Under the pieces are notes generated by a model. The model did not search any database and was not told the DNA's origin. It saw nothing but the letters and a program-made list of their open reading frames with translations. Of a stretch of 64,000 nt of DNA, positions 7,592 to 16,030 are shown in pieces. How positions within the stretch are numbered: the first letter of the stretch is position 1; each line of letters opens with the position of its first letter. The DNA comes from Pseudidiomarina sediminum DSM 21906. Its GTDB lineage: Bacteria > Pseudomonadota > Gammaproteobacteria > Enterobacterales > Alteromonadaceae. The DNA is taken from positions 1 through 64,000 of the forward strand of contig NZ_AUHL01000005.1 of assembly GCF_000423165.1 (NCBI RefSeq), written 5' to 3'. The translations under genes were made by a program, and so were the position numbers.

Positions 7592-9237
7592 CACGTATCA
7601 CGCAAACCAACGGTTTGGTTAAACACTAGATGTTCAGGTGTGCTGTCTTGGTTGTCAGCACAAAAGTAACCAATGCGTTCAAACTGATACGGCTTCTCAG
7701 CTTCTGCTGTGGCCATGCTTGGCTCAACAAAGCCATGCTGTACCCGCAACGAATCTGGGTTCAAGGTACTGAAGAAGTCTTCTTCTGCAGCTGGGTTCGG
7801 TACTTGAAACAAACGATCGTACAAACGGAATTCTGCTGGTTTGGCATGTGCTGCCGCAACCCAATGAATCACGCCTTTAACCTTACGGCCATCCGCCGGG
7901 TCTTTGCCTAGGGTGTCTGGGTCATAGCTACAGAAAATCGTGGTGATGTTGCCTTCAGCATCTTTTTCCACCCGCTCAGCTTTAATCACATAAGCGTTAC
8001 GTAACCGCACTTCTTTCTCAAGTACTAAGCGCTTGTACTTTTTATTGGCTGACTCACGGAAATCTTCGCGCTCGATGTAAATTTCACGCGCAAAGGGTAC
8101 TTCCCGGCTACCCATGCTTTCATCACTTGGGTGATTCGGCGCTTGTAACTGTTCCACTTCGCCTTCTGGGTAGTTCTCAATCACTAAACGCACTGGATCG
8201 ATCACCGCCATTGCGCGCGGTGCGCCATGGTTAAGCTCGTCACGAAGACAAGCTTCCAGCATGCTCATTTCAACTTGGTTGTCCATCTTGGTCACGCCAA
8301 TGCGGTGGCAGAACTCACGCACTGAACTTGGCGTATACCCACGACGACGCATACCCGCAATGGTCGGCATCCGTGGGTCATTCCACCCACTCACCTTACC
8401 TTCTTCAACCAATTCGTTCAGCTTGCGCTTGCTCATCACTGTGTATTGCAAGTTCAAGCGTGAGAACTCGATTTGCTGCGGATGGCAGTCGATGCTGATA
8501 TTATCCAGCACCCAGTCGTACAACCGACGGTTGTCTTGGAATTCTAAGGTACACAACGAATGGGTAATGCCTTCCAAAGCATCCGAAATACAGTGCGTAA
8601 AATCGTACATTGGGTAGACGCACCACTTATCACCGGTTTGGTGATGATGAGCAAAACGGACACGGTAAATCACCGGATCACGCATACACATGAATGGCGA
8701 ACTCATATCGATTTTCGCACGCAGTGCTGCTTTACCCTCTTCAAACTTGCCCGCCGTCATATCGGCAAAATGCTGCAAGTTCTCTGCAACTGGGGTGTCA
8801 CGGTACGGACTATTGGTGCCTGGCTCTTTCAAGGTGCCGCGCATTTCACGCATTTCGTCCTGACTAGAGAAGTCGACATAGGCCAAACCTTTTTCAATTA
8901 ACTCCACCGCATAGGCGTGTAGTTGATCGAAATAGTTTGACGAATAACGCGGCTCGCCCTGCCATTGATAGCCCAACCAGCGTACGTCTTCTTGAATAGA
9001 GTTTACGTAGTCGACTTTTTCTTTCAATGGGTTGGTGTCGTCAAAACGCAAGTTACAGGTACCCTGGTAGTCTTCTGCAATACCGAAGTTCAACACGATC
9101 GATTTCGCGTGACCGATATGCAAAAAGCCATTCGGCTCAGGTGGGAACCGCGTGTGCACCGAGCTATGCTTGCCACTGGCAAGGTCCTTGTCGATGATGT
9201 GACGAATAAAGTTACTGCGAGGCGCGTCTGCTGCCAT
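7576..9237 (-). CDS. glnS: Glutaminyl-tRNA synthetase
   Basis: Charges tRNA-Gln with glutamine in the cytoplasm. It has 553 residues, almost the E. coli length. Class I signature HIGHAKS lies near residue 42 and the KMSKS-equivalent VMSKRKL near 267; the two C-terminal anticodon-binding beta-barrels follow. ATG 9235-9237 ([10 protein letters not shown]) gives the family N-terminus and has GGAGA upstream; an open extension of 22 codons before it is not part of the gene. It stands alone and is convergent with its left neighbour. Confidence 0.98.
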   Translation of the reverse strand: MAADAPRSNFIRHIIDKDLASGKHSSVHTRFPPEPNGFLHIGHAKSIVLNFGIAEDYQGTCNLRFDDTNPLKEKVDYVNSIQEDVRWLGYQWQGEPRYSSNYFDQLHAYAVELIEKGLAYVDFSSQDEMREMRGTLKEPGTNSPYRDTPVAENLQHFADMTAGKFEEGKAALRAKIDMSSPFMCMRDPVIYRVRFAHHHQTGDKWCVYPMYDFTHCISDALEGITHSLCTLEFQDNRRLYDWVLDNISIDCHPQQIEFSRLNLQYTVMSKRKLNELVEEGKVSGWNDPRMPTIAGMRRRGYTPSSVREFCHRIGVTKMDNQVEMSMLEACLRDELNHGAPRAMAVIDPVRLVIENYPEGEVEQLQAPNHPSDESMGSREVPFAREIYIEREDFRESANKKYKRLVLEKEVRLRNAYVIKAERVEKDAEGNITTIFCSYDPDTLGKDPADGRKVKGVIHWVAAAHAKPAEFRLYDRLFQVPNPAAEEDFFSTLNPDSLRVQHGFVEPSMATAEAEKPYQFERIGYFCADNQDSTPEHLVFNQTVGLRDTWNDEA

Positions 9238-9357
9238 GGACGTTACTTCTCCAAACTTTGATGAAAATAAGGCGCGCGCTGCCGACCGTTGGGCAGGGGC
9301 CAAAATGGCGTTTATGATCGCAGGTTATGCGCCTGTGCGCAAGGCTTGCCACGCACT

Positions 9358-10320
9358 CTAGCGCGACGGTTTGCGCACCACCGAGAAAAACCGATAAGCC
9401 TGACGTAATTCACGTTGCGCTTCGGCTAATGTTTGCCATCGAAAACGTACCCTTCGCCCTGCCGGCAGCTGCGCCAGCAAACTTCGCGAGAGCCACGTCA
9501 GCGTGGCAATTTTAGGATAACCACCCAAGGTTTGGTGGTCATTCATCATCACAATTGGCTGACCATCGGCAGGCACTTGAATGGCCCCGAGCGGGAGCGG
9601 CTCTGAAATCATCTGCCGTGGCACGTCGGTCAACGCCTGCTCACCCTCAAGCCGAATGCCCATACGGTCTTGCCGCGCACTCACCTGATAGCTTTGTTGC
9701 ACAAACTGCTCCCGCGTCGTGCGCGCGAATTGCGCCCATTGACCACTGGCAACTACCGCCAATTCGGGCTCTTGCGGCACAGCAAAGTTTAAACGGCTGC
9801 TTGGCCGTCGGCTTTCTAGCGTTTGCGCCATAAGCTCCGGTGCGGACAGGCGATCACCTGCTATCAGCGGCGCCCCCTCACCTCGCAGGCCGCCAAGACG
9901 GTCACGAAGAACGGTCGCCACACTGCCATACACCGGCGTTGCGCTAAACCCACCCGCTACGGCCAGATAGCAACGCAATGCCTTGCCATGGCTGGCGATG
10001 GTTAATTCATCTCCGGCCCGCGCTTGGCTCACCCGCCATGCTTTGATGGGTTGCCCAGCTAAGGTCAATGGAAAATCAGCACCGGTCACCACAAACAGGC
10101 AATCACGCGTAAAGGTTGCTTTGAAGTGGCCGAGGGTGATCTCAATTTGCGCGCAATCATACGTATTACCAAGCAAGCGATTGGCCCATAAAAACGCACG
10201 CTCGTCCATCGGCCCGCCGTGGGTTATCCCCAGCGCCTGATAACCATAACGACCAAAGTCTTGCAACGTGGCCAGCAAACCCGGCTGGGTAACTCTGAGT
10301 ACCTCGCTCACCTTAGTCAT
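9358..10320 (-). CDS. pxpC: 5-oxoprolinase subunit PxpC (biotin-dependent-carboxylase-like AHS2 family)
   Basis: About 320 residues of the AHS2/KipA family. It begins VTQPGLLATLQDFGRYGYQ and has GGPMDERAFLWAN, both typical. With PxpA and PxpB it forms the bacterial ATP-dependent 5-oxoprolinase that opens the damage product 5-oxoproline to glutamate. ATG 10318-10320 is chosen: AAGGA lies 8 bases before it and it overlaps the pxpB stop by 8 bases. The longer open frame would start inside pxpB without a ribosome site. Last gene of the operon. Confidence 0.93.
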   Translation of the reverse strand: MTKVSEVLRVTQPGLLATLQDFGRYGYQALGITHGGPMDERAFLWANRLLGNTYDCAQIEITLGHFKATFTRDCLFVVTGADFPLTLAGQPIKAWRVSQARAGDELTIASHGKALRCYLAVAGGFSATPVYGSVATVLRDRLGGLRGEGAPLIAGDRLSAPELMAQTLESRRPSSRLNFAVPQEPELAVVASGQWAQFARTTREQFVQQSYQVSARQDRMGIRLEGEQALTDVPRQMISEPLPLGAIQVPADGQPIVMMNDHQTLGGYPKIATLTWLSRSLLAQLPAGRRVRFRWQTLAEAQRELRQAYRFFSVVRKPSR

Positions 10321-10987
10321 TGGTGGCATCCTTGCATTGCTCTGTGTAGCGTGCGCGATCAATGGAGACAAAGCGCACTTGATCCCCGGCGTGCAACTGC
10401 GGCCACCGACATGCTCGGCCTAACAATTGCCAACCACCGGGCGAGGTTTGCGGATACAGCGCGGTTTGCTGCCCCGCAATCGCCACACTGCCGCGTGGCA
10501 CCCGTTGCCGTGGCGTGGCATGACGCTCACGACGAAGCGCCTCCACCACATCGCCCATATAAGCAAACCCCGGCGCAAACCCAAGTGCATAAACGTGATA
10601 GGTCGGCTCAGTATGCAATCGAATCACGTCATCGATACCCCCGCTAAAATCTGCGGCAATACGATGCAAATCGGCACCAAGTTCAGGGTCATAACAGACT
10701 TCAATGGTGTGCAGCTTCCCTTGCGAGACCATGCTTAAAGGTTCTTGCAAAAGAGCATCAACCACAGGTTTGAGTTGTTCCCGAACCTGTTTCTCATCAC
10801 ATTGCAGCACATCATAATAGAGCAACAGGCTATGATAGCTCGGCACCACTTCAAGCAGCCACGGAAACTTTACAGGTAAGCTTCGCGCGAGCTGTTGCAC
10901 CCGCGCATTAATGGTCAGCTCAATGCGGGGCTCAAGGTGGATCATCAGCGCATCCGCAGCGGCACTTTGAAATTGCCAGGTACTCAT
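10313..10987 (-). CDS. pxpB: 5-oxoprolinase subunit PxpB (AHS1/KipI family)
   Basis: It has 224 residues, the normal length. It carries the AHS1 hallmarks ALGFAPGFAYMGD and the later PRGSVAIAGQQTALYPQTSP. It partners PxpC to form the ATP-dependent part of 5-oxoprolinase. Translation is coupled on both sides: its ATG overlaps the pxpA stop (ATGA) and its stop lies within the start region of pxpC. Confidence 0.94.
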   Translation of the reverse strand: MSTWQFQSAAADALMIHLEPRIELTINARVQQLARSLPVKFPWLLEVVPSYHSLLLYYDVLQCDEKQVREQLKPVVDALLQEPLSMVSQGKLHTIEVCYDPELGADLHRIAADFSGGIDDVIRLHTEPTYHVYALGFAPGFAYMGDVVEALRRERHATPRQRVPRGSVAIAGQQTALYPQTSPGGWQLLGRACRWPQLHAGDQVRFVSIDRARYTEQCKDATND

Positions 10988-11724
10988 GATAACTCGGCGC
11001 GGATCGCCTTCACCGCCGCCAGCGCTTGCGGATTATCACCATGGACACAAAGCGTATCGGCAGGAAGCAAAATAGCGCCACCATCATAACTAGAAATGCT
11101 CTCTCCGCGCGCAAACGCTAAGGCTTGGGCAACAATTTGTTCGGGGGTCTCAAGCACAGCACCTTCAAACTGACGTGAGCGTAATTGTCCACTACTCTCA
11201 TAGCGACGATCGGCAAAGGCCTCGAACAGTAAATCGACATCGTACTGGGCGGCGATTTCCATCACTTCACCCCGTTGCATTTTTGCCAACGTCATTAGTT
11301 TTAACGGTTGCGGGCGGCCGCGGTTAAGTTCAGCCAAGGTGCGAACCACTACAGTGAACAGTTCATCGTCACGCTGCATCGCGTTGTACAAGGCACCATG
11401 CGGCTTCACATAGGCCAGTGGTACTTGCTCGGCATGACAGATGGCATCCAATGCACCAATTTGGTAGAGCAATTGGGCCCGTAGCTCATCCGCACTAAAG
11501 TGCATGTCACGACGACCAAACCCATACAAATCAGGGTAACTTGGGTGTGCCCCTATCATCACTCCGTGCGCTTTGGCCAAACGCACCGAGTTTTGCATCG
11601 TGGCAAAATCTCCGGCGTGAAAACCGCAGGCGATATTGGCTTGGTCAATCAACGGCATGACCGCACTGTCATCACCCATTTTCCAAACGCCAAAACCTTC
11701 ACCTAAATCACAATTTAACAGCAT
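10984..11724 (-). CDS. pxpA: 5-oxoprolinase subunit PxpA (LamB/YcsF family)
   Basis: It has 246 residues. It begins NCDLGEGFG and has IACGFHAGDF, GAHPSYPDLYGFGRRDM and VKPHGALYN, the metal/substrate-site motifs of the LamB/YcsF family. It hydrolyses the activated 5-oxoproline in the PxpABC complex. It follows a small membrane-protein gene by 3 bases, so it is probably co-transcribed with the three small genes upstream. Confidence 0.95.
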   Translation of the reverse strand: MLLNCDLGEGFGVWKMGDDSAVMPLIDQANIACGFHAGDFATMQNSVRLAKAHGVMIGAHPSYPDLYGFGRRDMHFSADELRAQLLYQIGALDAICHAEQVPLAYVKPHGALYNAMQRDDELFTVVVRTLAELNRGRPQPLKLMTLAKMQRGEVMEIAAQYDVDLLFEAFADRRYESSGQLRSRQFEGAVLETPEQIVAQALAFARGESISSYDGGAILLPADTLCVHGDNPQALAAVKAIRAELS

Positions 11725-11727
11725 TAA

Positions 11728-12120
11728 CTAAGACTCTTTTTTATTGCGTTGCGCGGCAGCGAAGCGCGCGTAACTGTAGACAAATAGATACAAACCGACG
11801 CCGATAGCGGCCACCATGAACGGCGGCAAAAGCAAGGCGGTTTGTTGATGGGCAACATACACCGCCGCCGCTCCGGTTAACCCTAAGGTCGTCAATGAGG
11901 CGCTAATAAAGGTCAGCGGCTCCAACCACTTGGTCAGTTGCTGCACGCCAAGTAACTGCAAGAGTGCGCCTAAAACCACACCCCACGCCAACGGTACGCC
12001 TAAGCGATACCAACTTAATTGATAGTCAACTGTGGCAGCCCAAAGCTGGGCTTCACTGGCATTGAAAAACAACAGTCCAACAAGCCCTGCTAAAATCACC
12101 AAACGCTGGGTTAACGACAT
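11728..12120 (-). CDS. Small membrane protein of unknown function (four predicted membrane segments)
   Basis: It has 130 residues with hydrophobic segments at about 8-25, 42-58, 72-90 and 98-117, and a basic tail (RNKKES) that should face the cytoplasm. No family recognised. It lies 12 bases after the previous small gene and 3 before pxpA, so it belongs to the pxp operon by layout. Other pxp operons often carry membrane proteins thought to import substrate, but this is not one of the pairs I know. Confidence 0.65.
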   Translation of the reverse strand: MSLTQRLVILAGLVGLLFFNASEAQLWAATVDYQLSWYRLGVPLAWGVVLGALLQLLGVQQLTKWLEPLTFISASLTTLGLTGAAAVYVAHQQTALLLPPFMVAAIGVGLYLFVYSYARFAAAQRNKKES

Positions 12121-12132
12121 ACGCCCTCCTCG

Positions 12133-12432
12133 TTACGACTGCAGCGCAAGCGCAACCAAAAATACAATAGCGCCGACAATCGGCACCCACAAAATCGGCG
12201 ATTGATACCATTTCAGCGGGGGTGTGGTGGCATGCTGTTGTGCAGCTTCTGCACGCTGTTCACTTGAGGCGCGTTGTCCTAATAAAAAATACACGCCAAG
12301 AAGCAACAAAAAGAGCCCTAACCAGCGCCAACTGGCGGTGTTTTCACCGGCAGGTCCGAGAACTGCAGAGAGTAAACCTGCAACAATCAGTGCTAAGGCG
12401 CCAATCCGTTTTGCTATGCTAGTTTTTATCAT
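12133..12432 (-). CDS. Small membrane protein of unknown function (three membrane segments)
   Basis: About 99 residues from ATG 12430-12432. Hydrophobic segments lie at about 9-25, 34-50 and 76-96, with a charged, Gln/Ala-rich loop between the last two. The start overlaps the end of the preceding gene by 14 bases, which indicates coupling. An upstream in-frame extension runs antiparallel through that gene's coding sequence and is rejected. No family recognised. Confidence 0.6.
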   Translation of the reverse strand: MIKTSIAKRIGALALIVAGLLSAVLGPAGENTASWRWLGLFLLLLGVYFLLGQRASSEQRAEAAQQHATTPPLKWYQSPILWVPIVGAIVFLVALALQS

Positions 12433-12601
12433 TGTTATGCATATTTCCTTGTTTTTTCGCGGCACGCCAAGTGATCCAAAAGCCCACCCAGCCCACGATT
12501 TCAATAAAGAGACCAAGAACGATGGTCACCAAATTTTGCTCCCAAACACCACTTAATACGACCGCAAAACCAATCACAATCAGAATCAGTGCGTAAATCA
12601 T
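12419..12601 (-). CDS. Sixty-residue membrane peptide, first gene of the pxp operon
   Basis: Two hydrophobic stretches (about residues 3-17 and 25-43) are followed by a basic/polar tail, AAKKQGNMHNNDKN. The ribosome site AAGGAG lies 7 bases before the ATG at 12599-12601, the best in this operon, so the peptide is very likely made. Its end overlaps the next gene by 14 bases. Function unknown. Confidence 0.6.
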   Translation of the reverse strand: MIYALILIVIGFAVVLSGVWEQNLVTIVLGLFIEIVGWVGFWITWRAAKKQGNMHNNDKN

Positions 12602-12662
12602 AAAATGCTCCTTGTGCTTTGTTTCACCTTAACCAATCTTACGAAAAGAAGGAAGTCGACTG

Positions 12663-12679
12663 AGGTCGAATATCGACCT
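12663..12679. promoter_or_regulatory. Palindromic operator candidate upstream of the pirin gene
   Basis: Perfect arms AGGTCGA/TCGACCT around ATA, 55 bases before the pirin start and 62 from the divergent pxp operon start. A further AGTCGAC lies 9 bases to the left. The regulator is not identified in this window. Confidence 0.5.
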
Positions 12680-12733
12680 TCGGCAATGACACTGGCATAC
12701 TGCTCTTATCTCTCTTGGCTAAGGAGTCTTACC

Positions 12734-13702
12734 ATGACCCGTACAACGCAAGATGCTGAACACCAACCGGTAACCTGTGGTTCGGAGCATTTACGCCGTG
12801 ACAGTTTTGTGCTGCCTGCGTTACCACGCCAACTAACACCTAAGCTGGGAATCTTCCGCAGCCTGCCGCAGCGACAATTACGTATGATTGGCCCTTGGTG
12901 CTTTCTCGACCATTTTGGCCCTGTTGCACCCCATGACTATCAAAATTTTCGCGTGCCGCCACATCCCCATATCGGCTTACAAACCATTACATGGTTGCTA
13001 TCAGGACAATTGTTTCACCAAGATAGTTTAGGCTATCAGCAAGCCTTGCGCGCGGGTGAACTCAATTTAATGACTGCTGGCAATGGCATCGCCCACGCCG
13101 AAGTGGCCGATGCACAACTCGATGACCCTCTCCATGGCCTGCAGCTCTGGGCCGCCTTGCCAGAAGCCGATGAAGCAACAACGGCGCGCTTCGATCACTA
13201 CAAAAAATTACCGCAATTTAGTCTCGGTGACTGTCGCGCCACTCTCCTGTTGGGCGAGTACGCCGACGACGAACGGCGTCACCAGTCACCAGCTATTCAG
13301 TTCCACCCCATTTTTGCCATGCAATTAACCACCCCGCGCGTGGCGGTGACAGAACTGAAACTCAATCCTGAGCACGAGTATGGCATCTATGTGGTCAGTG
13401 GCCGTGTTGACACGCTTGATAAAACCGTTCAACCACACGAGCTGATTTACTTTGGTAGTGACCGAAAGCGCGTGACCATTGAGCTTGCGGCGGATACCGT
13501 CGCGCTCGTCATTGGTGGCGAAGCCTTCGCCCAGCCGGTTCATATGTGGTGGAATTTCGTCAGTAGCGATGCCGCCGCTATCCGCCGTGCGCAACAGGAG
13601 TGGAACGCTGGCCATCCGCGCTTTGGTACCGTCAGCGGCTATCAAGGCGAGCGTCTATTTGCCCCTGAGCTTCCCTACAGTGGTTTAGAAGGAAACGATT
13701 AA
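12734..13702 (+). CDS. Pirin-family bicupin protein
   Basis: About 322 residues. The N-terminal pirin cupin has the metal ligands in PPHPHIGLQTITW (two His, near residue 77) and GNGIAHAE (His and Glu, near 122). The C-terminal pirin_C cupin ends near 310. Pirins bind iron or other metals; some oxidise quercetin, others respond to redox state, so the exact role is open. ATG 12734 has AAGGAG 9 bases upstream; the 43-codon open extension before it lies in the operator region and is rejected. The next gene starts on the last base of the stop codon. Confidence 0.88.
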   Translation: MTRTTQDAEHQPVTCGSEHLRRDSFVLPALPRQLTPKLGIFRSLPQRQLRMIGPWCFLDHFGPVAPHDYQNFRVPPHPHIGLQTITWLLSGQLFHQDSLGYQQALRAGELNLMTAGNGIAHAEVADAQLDDPLHGLQLWAALPEADEATTARFDHYKKLPQFSLGDCRATLLLGEYADDERRHQSPAIQFHPIFAMQLTTPRVAVTELKLNPEHEYGIYVVSGRVDTLDKTVQPHELIYFGSDRKRVTIELAADTVALVIGGEAFAQPVHMWWNFVSSDAAAIRRAQQEWNAGHPRFGTVSGYQGERLFAPELPYSGLEGND

Positions 13703-14193
13703 TGGCAACATTTATGCAAGGCTGCAAGGCCATGCTCCGCCGCTTAGGCTTATGGTTTGTCGCCGCAGGGATCACCCTGGCAGTGCTCTTTATTGCCGTG
13801 TTGGTCTATCAACTTACGGTGTATCAACCCGAACTGCCGAAAAGCGCCAATTGTCATGCGCTGCAAACCCTGATGACAGACGATCAAGCTGCCCAGTTGT
13901 ACCTCTACCAATGCCAACGTGGCGACAATGCCAACTGGAAGGGGCACGAGGTGTGGCTGGAGAAACGCGTTGAAGATGAATGGCAACGTTTACTCACCGT
14001 CCCTCTTGAGGAAGGTTGCTTACGCCTCGCGTTGGAAGACCTTACCACGCAACAACGCTTGACGATTTACCATCAAGGTTCACGTGGCGGGTTAAGTCTC
14101 GCCACCAGTTCGGTGGTGTATGAACTGCCTGATACAGGTGCGCGTACCATCAGTATTGCCACCGAACGGGTTGCCAATTGTGCGACAGATTAA
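13702..14193 (+). CDS. Membrane-anchored extracytoplasmic protein of unknown function, coupled to pirin
   Basis: It has 163 residues: a basic N-terminus, one membrane segment (about residues 15-38), then a small periplasmic domain. That domain has four cysteines (NCHAL, YQCQRG, EGCLRL and ANCAT), enough for two disulfides. The start overlaps the pirin stop (TAATG), so expression is coupled. No family recognised. Its 3' end overlaps the convergent SDR gene by 4 bases. Confidence 0.65.
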   Translation: MATFMQGCKAMLRRLGLWFVAAGITLAVLFIAVLVYQLTVYQPELPKSANCHALQTLMTDDQAAQLYLYQCQRGDNANWKGHEVWLEKRVEDEWQRLLTVPLEEGCLRLALEDLTTQQRLTIYHQGSRGGLSLATSSVVYELPDTGARTISIATERVANCATD

Positions 14194-14954
14194 CCGAGCT
14201 TCATCACCCATTTAAGCGGTAAACGCTTCATCAGAAAGCCGATAACTGCCCAAGGCCAACGTGGTACGTAGGCAGTTACCGGCTCTTTCTCGATTGCTTT
14301 CACCAACAAACGACAGCCCGTTTGAGTATCAATCATAAACGGCGTCTTTTTCACCTTTTCGTTAATTTCTGAGCGGATGTACCCCGGTAAAATGCAGCTG
14401 ACCTTAATCGGTGACTCGGAGCGAATCAGATCGGCACGAATCCCCTCTGTCAGGGCCAGCAACCCTGCTTTGGTGGCAGCATAGACGGTCATCGCTCGCG
14501 GCATCCCACGCAACGCACTGATCGAACTAATGGTCACCAGATGGCCTTGGTTTTGATCACGAAAAATTTCAAGTGCCGCCTCACATTGCGCTAGGGCTGC
14601 CACAAAGTTGGTTTGCGCGGTTTGCACATTGGCGTGAAAATAGCCGGTGCCCAATGAAGCGCCTTTGCCCATGCCGGCATTCACGATCACACGGTCAAGA
14701 CAACCGAACTCACGACGAAATTCCTGAAATACGTGAAACACCGCTTCATGATCATTCACATCTAAGGCTTTGATGCTAATACGACATTTGGGGTACAACT
14801 GCTCCAACTCGGTTTTTAATTGTTCCAGACGCTCGGTTCGTCGTGCGCAGAGCGCCAAATTACGCCCCTTGGCGGCAAACTCTCGCGCCATACCTTCGCC
14901 TAGTCCTGAACTCGCGCCTGTTATAAGAATCGTTTTACGCGTGTTATGTGGCAT
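14190..14954 (-). CDS. Short-chain dehydrogenase/reductase (SDR)
   Basis: It has 254 residues of the classical SDR fold: TGASSGLGEG nucleotide-binding loop (about residues 12-21), NAGMGKG, catalytic Ser in TISSISA and the YAATK catalytic Tyr/Lys pair. A hydrophobic/basic end (WAVIGFLMKRLPLKWVMKLG) suggests membrane association. ATG 14952-14954 with GGGAG upstream is chosen over a 42-codon extension inside the previous gene. It is the last of three co-directional genes with an acyl-CoA dehydrogenase and a phosphotransferase, so a lipid or hydroxy-acyl substrate is likely. Confidence 0.85.
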   Translation of the reverse strand: MPHNTRKTILITGASSGLGEGMAREFAAKGRNLALCARRTERLEQLKTELEQLYPKCRISIKALDVNDHEAVFHVFQEFRREFGCLDRVIVNAGMGKGASLGTGYFHANVQTAQTNFVAALAQCEAALEIFRDQNQGHLVTISSISALRGMPRAMTVYAATKAGLLALTEGIRADLIRSESPIKVSCILPGYIRSEINEKVKKTPFMIDTQTGCRLLVKAIEKEPVTAYVPRWPWAVIGFLMKRLPLKWVMKLG

Positions 14955-14955
14955 G

Positions 14956-16029
14956 TTAACTCCCTTTTTTGATACAACGGCGACAGCGCCAATGCAGGTA
15001 ATTGACCAAAAACCAGAAATGCTTGAACGCCGGGTTGCGGGTCTGTTTATGATGGTAACGGTAGTAAATTTGCTGAGCAATAACGCTTAATCGGAACAAG
15101 CCAAAGACTTCGTAAAAGGTAAAGTCTTTGACCTCAACATCCATTTTTTGGCAGTAATAGTTGATCACTTCTTGGCGCGTCATCATGCCCGGTAAATGCG
15201 TCGGTTGGCGTCGGGTTGAACGGGCAATCGCATCATCATCGGCCTGAATCCAATAGGCCAGGCTATTGCCTAAATCCATCAGTGGGTTGCCAATGGTGGC
15301 CAATTCCCAATCCAACACACCAATAATTCGGGTCGGGTCGTTCACGTCCAAGACCAGGTTATCAAAGCGAAAATCATTGTGGGTCATGCACAGGCGTTCG
15401 TGTTTCGGCATATGCTGCTCGAGCCAGCGCATGATGCCTTCACTCTTGGGCACATTCCACGTCTTGGCTTGGCGATAACGCTTGTTCCACCCAAGCACTT
15501 GGCGCTCGGTGTAACCTTTGCCTTTGCCCAGTTCAGTCAAGTGATGTTGCTCAATATCGATACGGTGCAGTGCAATCAAGCTGTCTAACGCATGCTCACA
15601 CAGCTGGCGTGTTTGCGTGGTCGTTAGTGTCAATTCTCGTGGCATCGACTGGCGCGGAATAATGCCAGCAATGCGTTCCATCAGATAGAATTCATCGCCA
15701 ATAATGCTGGCATCGTCGGTGTAATGCAGCATTTTTGGAACATAGGGATAGACCGGCGCAAGCGCTTTTTGCAAGCGGTATTCACGCCCCATATCATGCG
15801 CTGACTTGGCTTTTGTGCCCGCCGGTGGACGTCGTAAGATCCAATCGGCATTGGCAAACTGCAAGCGATAGGTCCAATTCGAGGCGCCGCCACTGTATTG
15901 CGTCACCGCGACATCGCCCTCTAACTCCGGGAAGTGCTGTTTTAAATAAGCCTGTAGTTTAGCAACGGGAAGTTCTTCACCCTTGCGTACCGCACGCGCT
16001 TGATCAACTCCCTTAGCGTCTGCCGTCAT
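14956..16029 (-). CDS. APH/ACAD10-11-like phosphotransferase
   Basis: It has 357 residues with a kinase-like aminoglycoside-phosphotransferase fold: SGGASNWTYRL and ILRRPP in the N-lobe, catalytic MTHNDFRFDN and metal-binding LDWELATIGNPLMDLG. This branch corresponds to the kinase half of mammalian ACAD10/ACAD11, which phosphorylate 4-hydroxyacyl-CoAs so that a partner dehydrogenase domain can remove the group. The adjacent acyl-CoA dehydrogenase gene (1 base upstream) is the separate-gene version of that fusion. The substrate role here is therefore inferred to be hydroxy-fatty-acid catabolism. Confidence 0.83.
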   Translation of the reverse strand: MTADAKGVDQARAVRKGEELPVAKLQAYLKQHFPELEGDVAVTQYSGGASNWTYRLQFANADWILRRPPAGTKAKSAHDMGREYRLQKALAPVYPYVPKMLHYTDDASIIGDEFYLMERIAGIIPRQSMPRELTLTTTQTRQLCEHALDSLIALHRIDIEQHHLTELGKGKGYTERQVLGWNKRYRQAKTWNVPKSEGIMRWLEQHMPKHERLCMTHNDFRFDNLVLDVNDPTRIIGVLDWELATIGNPLMDLGNSLAYWIQADDDAIARSTRRQPTHLPGMMTRQEVINYYCQKMDVEVKDFTFYEVFGLFRLSVIAQQIYYRYHHKQTRNPAFKHFWFLVNYLHWRCRRCIKKGS

Positions 16030-16030
16030 C

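Noticed and set aside
8261-8901. Overlapping plus-strand open frames inside glnS
   Set aside because: Antisense shadows of a highly conserved gene, without start signals or family features.
12605-12733. Longer N-terminus for pirin
   Set aside because: The extension spans the palindromic operator and the true ribosome site AAGGAG sits before ATG 12734.
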